Both the position numbers and the translations under genes were made by a program. From Deinococcales bacterium (lineage in GTDB: Bacteria; Deinococcota; Deinococci; Deinococcales; Deinococcaceae), in the NCBI GenBank assembly GCA_014378225.1, contig JACMOA010000074.1:1-5299 (forward strand): a stretch of DNA of 5,299 nt. Direction: 5' to 3'. Position 1 is the first letter of the stretch. Each line of letters starts with the position of its first letter. The notes beneath the pieces were generated by a model. That model was given only the letters and a program-made list of their open reading frames with translations. It did not search any database and had not been told where the DNA came from. This document shows positions 2,384-5,299 of the stretch, one piece after another.

Positions 2384-5299
2384 ATGCCTAGAAAAACGAA
2401 AGAGGCGGAGACCCCAACTCCCCCGGTACAGGATTTAAGGGTCGAGAGTATGGAGAAAGCTCCTGCCAATGAACAAATAACCGCGCTCGAGGATGTGGTA
2501 AAAACCCCTTCAAGCAACTCGAGAACCTCAAAAAGACCCACGGCTAAAACTCAAGCTGTTAAAACTCAAACTGCCCCCGTAAGCGCTCAACAACCCGAAG
2601 TGGTTGCGGTCCTGCCAGTGCGAGCAGAGCCAGAGCAAGCAACGCCAGAAAAAACAGAGCAGAAGAAAGTGGTGTCAAAGAAGAAAACTCCCTCGAGCGA
2701 GGAGGAATCCCCTCGAGCCGTACAAGAAACCATAGAAAAAACCGTGCAAAAACCGACTGATAAAAGTATTCCTAAAACCGCTGCAAAAGCGGTTTCCAAA
2801 ACCTCGGGCAAAGCCGCAGTGGAATTGTCTGTTCCCATGGTCAGCACCGCGCCCTCCATGTCTGAAGAGTTCGATATTCCCTCGAGAAAGAACCGCAAGC
2901 CTGCGGGGAAATCAAGCTCGAGCAAAGCTGCGCCTGTGGTACAAAAAGTGCCTGAGCCTGTTGTGGTTGAATTGGAGCTGGCTGCTGCTGTGCAACCTGT
3001 TCTCGAGCCTATGATTGAACCCCTACTCGAGCCAGTTCTTGAACTTGCATTAGAATCTGCAATTGAACCCAGTACAGAGCAGGTTGAACCCGTGCTCGAG
3101 CTTGTTTCAAACGCTGCTCCCAGGCGTAAGGGTCGGGGAAGCCGTGCTAAAACGTCCCAGACTGAGGCCGCAAAAGAAGAACCCACCCTGGCTGCGGTGG
3201 GAGCCACGCTCGAGGAAGTTCAAACCGAATTGCCCTCGAGTGAGCCGGACCCAAGCCAGGATATAACTGTGCTCGAGTCTGAACCTGTTCAGGTTGAACC
3301 TGTTCAAGCTGAATTCCTCGAGCCTGTGGAAGACGTTATTCTCAGCCGTAAAGGCCGGGGAAATCGCAAAAAAGCACTTCCTGAAACTCCGCTGCTCGAG
3401 GCTGCAACAAAAGCTGTCGCGGTGGAAACTCTGCTCGAGTCAGTAGTTCTAGAGCCAGTTGTTCTCGAACCTGTTGTTCTCGAGAATGTCATCACACAAC
3501 TTAAACCCGAAACTCCTCCGGTTCTCAAACTACTCGAAGAAAGTCAGGTGGAGAGTCAACCTACCCTGGCCGCGCTCGAGGCGGACGAAAAACCTGTTCC
3601 CGTGGTCAAACCCTCCAGCCGGAAAAGCCGAGCTAAAGTGGCTGTGGTCCCTTCTGTCGAGGTTGCCCCTGAACTCAAGGCTCCAGAAACCGAAGCAGTT
3701 CGACCCGAAGCATTGCAAACCAAGCCACCCCGTCCAAGCCGCCGCAAACCCGTGAAAACTGCGCTTGCAGAGCCACACAACCTCGAGCCACACCTGCTCG
3801 AGGTTGTGGAAGTCGAAAGGCTCCTTGAAGTGACGGCTATTCCCACGCTCGAGGGCGCAGTTACAGATGTGGTGCAGGCCGACCTTCAGGAAACGGCATC
3901 GCTTTACACAGGCGAGTACACAGGCGAGTCGCTCGAGAGCCAGCCCAGCCAGCCCACCCTCGAGAGTCAACCCTCGAGCGAATCCCTGCCCGCTTCGGGT
4001 GAACGCCCTAGCCGCCGTCGCCGTCGCGGACGGGGGGAACCTCGTTCCATCCAAACTCAAGCGGACAAAGGTGGTCAGGCCCCGAATCCCAGCCTCGAGC
4101 AGGTTGTCCCAGATGACGACATCGAAATCACCTCCGGGAACCCTGATGTTTACGGGATTTATGAGGACGACTCGAGCGAAGATGACGTTCAGCAGACCTC
4201 GAGCCAGATGGACTCCAGCCCAGTAGATTCGACAGAAGTGGACTCGAGCGGGATGGACTTCAACCAGAGTGACACGAGCGAAAAGGACGCAGGTCAGGCC
4301 GACGGGGACCGTACCGGACGCACCGCCGACGGTGCAGTGCTCGAGTTTTTCCGCCGCCACCGCAAACCGTGGCATGTGCGCGACCTCGAGCGGGGTCTTC
4401 CGCGTTTGGACCGCACCCTGATTGGGGGCAAGCGCGACCTGGAAATGTTGCTCGAGCGCCTGACCGAAGCTGGAACCCTGATTCGGACCCGCAAGCACAC
4501 CTACGGGCTGGTTGAAGTGATGAATCTGATTAAAGGCCGTTTTCAGGGCAACAGCAAGGGTTTTGGCTTCGTGATTCCTGAGGATGACTCTGAGGATTTG
4601 TATATTGCCAGTGAATCCACGCTCGAGGCCTGGAACGGAGACACCGTGCTGGCACGGGTGGAAGGCCGCCGGGGGCGCGAGGAATCGCCACGCGGCACCA
4701 TCGCCCGGATTGTCAAGCGCGGACACGACACCTTGGTGGGTACGCTCGAGTTCTCCAAAGGCTACGCGCTCTTAAAGCCAGATGACCCCAAAGTGCCGCA
4801 CCGGGTTTTACTGCTTCCAGACAACCTCGAGAACGTGAAGGGTGGCGCAAGGGTTCTAGCCAACCTGTTCTGGCCCGAGGCCACTGGAGAAGACGAGGTT
4901 TACGGCGAAATCCAGGACATTCTGGGAGACTCTGACAACCCCGAAACCGAAACCAAAGCGGTGATTCTCAAGCACAATCTGCGCGATGAATTCCCGCTGG
5001 AAGTGGAACGCGAAGCCGAACGGGTGGCGCTCGAGTTGACCGAGAGCAATTATGTGGGCCGTCTGGACCTGCGTGACCGCAACATCTTTACCGTAGATGG
5101 GCGCGACGCCAAAGATTTTGATGACGCTATTCACATTGAGGCGCTCGAGGAGGGCGGTTTCCTGGTGGGCGTTCACATTGCGGACGTGAGCTTTTATGTG
5201 CGTGAAGGCTCCAAGCTGGACGAGGAAGCATACGCAAGGGCCACCTCGGTATACCTGCCCGGAAAAGTGCTGCCCATGTTGCCGGAGAAGCTCTCCAAC
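2384..5299 (+). CDS. rnr: RNase R with a giant disordered N-terminal extension (3' end outside window)
   Basis: The frame runs 972 codons without a stop and leaves the window. Residues ~650-712 look like the winged helix that precedes the RNB domain in RNase R (HVRDLERGL, then LTEAGTLIRTRKHTYGL). The first cold-shock domain starts near 716 (GRFQGNSKGFGFV) and the second near 782 (TLVGTLEFSKGYALLKPDD). The RNB 3'-5' exoribonuclease domain starts near 884; its magnesium-binding aspartates are D905, D911, D913 and D914 in TVDGRDAKDFDDAI, followed by HIADVSFYV and TSVYLP. RNase R degrades structured RNA processively from the 3' end. Most of RNB and the S1 domain lie beyond the edge. Residues 1-649 are unlike E. 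coli RNase R (about 813 aa in all): low-complexity Pro/Val/Glu/Ala/Lys sequence with basic patches and an acidic Ser/Asp stretch before the winged helix. An internal start such as ATG 4253 (residue 624) would give a normal-size enzyme, but its ribosome site is weak. Confidence 0.93.
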   Translation, partial: MPRKTKEAETPTPPVQDLRVESMEKAPANEQITALEDVVKTPSSNSRTSKRPTAKTQAVKTQTAPVSAQQPEVVAVLPVRAEPEQATPEKTEQKKVVSKKKTPSSEEESPRAVQETIEKTVQKPTDKSIPKTAAKAVSKTSGKAAVELSVPMVSTAPSMSEEFDIPSRKNRKPAGKSSSSKAAPVVQKVPEPVVVELELAAAVQPVLEPMIEPLLEPVLELALESAIEPSTEQVEPVLELVSNAAPRRKGRGSRAKTSQTEAAKEEPTLAAVGATLEEVQTELPSSEPDPSQDITVLESEPVQVEPVQAEFLEPVEDVILSRKGRGNRKKALPETPLLEAATKAVAVETLLESVVLEPVVLEPVVLENVITQLKPETPPVLKLLEESQVESQPTLAALEADEKPVPVVKPSSRKSRAKVAVVPSVEVAPELKAPETEAVRPEALQTKPPRPSRRKPVKTALAEPHNLEPHLLEVVEVERLLEVTAIPTLEGAVTDVVQADLQETASLYTGEYTGESLESQPSQPTLESQPSSESLPASGERPSRRRRRGRGEPRSIQTQADKGGQAPNPSLEQVVPDDDIEITSGNPDVYGIYEDDSSEDDVQQTSSQMDSSPVDSTEVDSSGMDFNQSDTSEKDAGQADGDRTGRTADGAVLEFFRRHRKPWHVRDLERGLPRLDRTLIGGKRDLEMLLERLTEAGTLIRTRKHTYGLVEVMNLIKGRFQGNSKGFGFVIPEDDSEDLYIASESTLEAWNGDTVLARVEGRRGREESPRGTIARIVKRGHDTLVGTLEFSKGYALLKPDDPKVPHRVLLLPDNLENVKGGARVLANLFWPEATGEDEVYGEIQDILGDSDNPETETKAVILKHNLRDEFPLEVEREAERVALELTESNYVGRLDLRDRNIFTVDGRDAKDFDDAIHIEALEEGGFLVGVHIADVSFYVREGSKLDEEAYARATSVYLPGKVLPMLPEKLSN
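3281..3310 (+). repeat. In-frame 15-base tandem repeat (EPVQV / EPVQA)
   Basis: Two 15-base units beginning GAACCTGTTCA lie head to tail (3281-3295 and 3296-3310) and encode EPVQV and EPVQA at residues 300-309. The units differ at a few bases, so the duplication is not brand new. Confidence 0.8.
3443..3487 (+). repeat. In-frame 15-base triplicate (VVLEP VVLEP VVLEN)
   Basis: Three consecutive 15-base units at 3443-3457, 3458-3472 and 3473-3487 encode VVLEP, VVLEP and VVLEN from residue 354. The Leu-Glu pair is written CTAGAG, CTCGAA and CTCGAG in turn, so the three units have partly diverged, and only the last carries the CTCGAG palindrome. Confidence 0.85.
3905..3928 (+). repeat. Perfect 12-base tandem repeat (YTGE YTGE)
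   Basis: TACACAGGCGAG occurs twice in direct succession without mismatch and encodes YTGEYTGE from residue 508. The identity at silent positions suggests a recent slippage duplication that kept the reading frame. Confidence 0.9.

Larger units (their letters stand above)
2384..4330 (+). other. Low-complexity N-terminal extension of RNase R (residues 1-649)
   Basis: This part of the gene encodes about 649 residues with almost no aromatic residues and long runs of Pro, Glu, Val, Ala, Lys and Gln, so it should be intrinsically disordered. Six basic patches recur: SRKNRK (167-172), RRKGRGSR (247-254), SRKGRGNRKK (321-330), SRKSRAK (412-418), SRRK (452-455) and SRRRRRGRG (543-551). They are separated by acidic, Val/Leu-rich spacers of the LEPV type. 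The last stretch, about 577-649, is strongly acidic and Ser/Asp-rich (DDSSEDD, MDSSPVDSTEVDSSG). Codons here use more A/T in third position (GAA, GTT, CCT, AAA) than in the catalytic part. An RNA-binding or protein-docking role is inferred from the resemblance to RNase E tails, not shown. Confidence 0.75.
237..5149. repeat. Highly iterated palindrome CTCGAG (55 copies)
   Basis: Counting by eye gives 55 copies of CTCGAG between 237 and 5149, about one per 96 bases; equal base use would predict about 1.3 in this length. Fifty copies are in genes: 35 read as Leu-Glu, 13 in the Ser phase (TCG AGN) and 2 in the CGA phase. Five are in spacers (720, 940, 1350, 2222, 2271). Density is one per 72 bases in the RNase R extension, about one per 95 in the exonuclease gene and one per 122 in the conserved RNase R part. 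The flanks vary, with about nine copies extended to GCTCGAGC. The pattern recalls HIP1 (GCGATCGC) of cyanobacteria, which is a comparison, not an identification. Confidence 0.95.

Noticed and set aside
2374..2391. A five-codon mini-frame (ATG AGG ATG GAT GCC TAG) overlapping the RNase R start
   Set aside because: It could in theory act as an upstream frame controlling initiation, but it is too short to support and arises from the GAGGATGGATG sequence.
2587..3207. A 206-aa minus-strand frame rich in Ser, Thr and Gly
   Set aside because: It is the antisense reading of the low-complexity RNase R extension, with no start signal or recognisable feature.
3530..4726. A 398-aa minus-strand open frame opposite RNase R
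   Set aside because: The plus frame continues without a stop into recognisable RNase R domains. The opposite frame has no domain, is a shadow of biased codons, and is helped by CTCGAG being palindromic (Leu-Glu on both strands).
237..5149. CTCGAG copies as a CRISPR array or engineered XhoI cloning scars
   Set aside because: Spacing is irregular, flanks vary, there are no uniform spacers, and the copies lie inside conserved enzyme codons at natural positions.

Overview
The window looks like chromosomal DNA from a free-living bacterium with moderate-to-high GC. The best guess is a member of the Deinococcota (Meiothermus/Deinococcus-like). Three things support this: several genes have a TANNNT -10 box a few bases before the start codon and no Shine-Dalgarno (leaderless style), the small unrecognised genes have no obvious enteric or firmicute flavour, and the RNase R core reads like those of that group. 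This placement is an inference, not a proof. The most striking property is genome-signature-like: the palindrome CTCGAG occurs 55 times in 5.3 kb, where about one would be expected by chance. It appears in every gene, in all three codon phases, on both coding strands and in spacers.

Layout: 1-92 probably holds the 5' end of a minus-strand gene that leaves the window. It diverges from 147-380, a 77-aa helical protein of unknown function. Next is 466-711, an 81-aa protein with one predicted membrane segment, followed by a Rho-independent terminator (749-779). The spacer at 780-977 carries two inverted, diverged copies of an intergenic repeat of the 'TGTCATTCTGAGC...' type. On the minus strand, 978-1283 encodes a 101-aa unknown protein with a strong ribosome binding site; it shares a 118-bp divergent promoter region with 1402-2157.

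The 1402-2157 gene encodes an exodeoxyribonuclease III family AP endonuclease (DNA base-excision repair) with all family catalytic residues present. After a 226-bp spacer with an extended -10 promoter, an open frame starts at 2384 and runs off the right edge. Its last ~320 residues are an RNase R: winged helix, two cold-shock domains, and the start of the RNB catalytic domain with all four metal-binding aspartates. It is preceded by ~649 residues of low-complexity, apparently disordered sequence with six basic SR(K/R)-type patches and acidic Pro/Val/Glu-rich spacers.

The genes do not form one obvious pathway. The two recognisable enzymes act on nucleic acids (DNA repair and RNA turnover), and each seems to have its own promoter. 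The observations most worth following are the CTCGAG iteration and the RNase R with a giant N-terminal extension, which resembles in style, though not in position, the disordered scaffold of RNase E.
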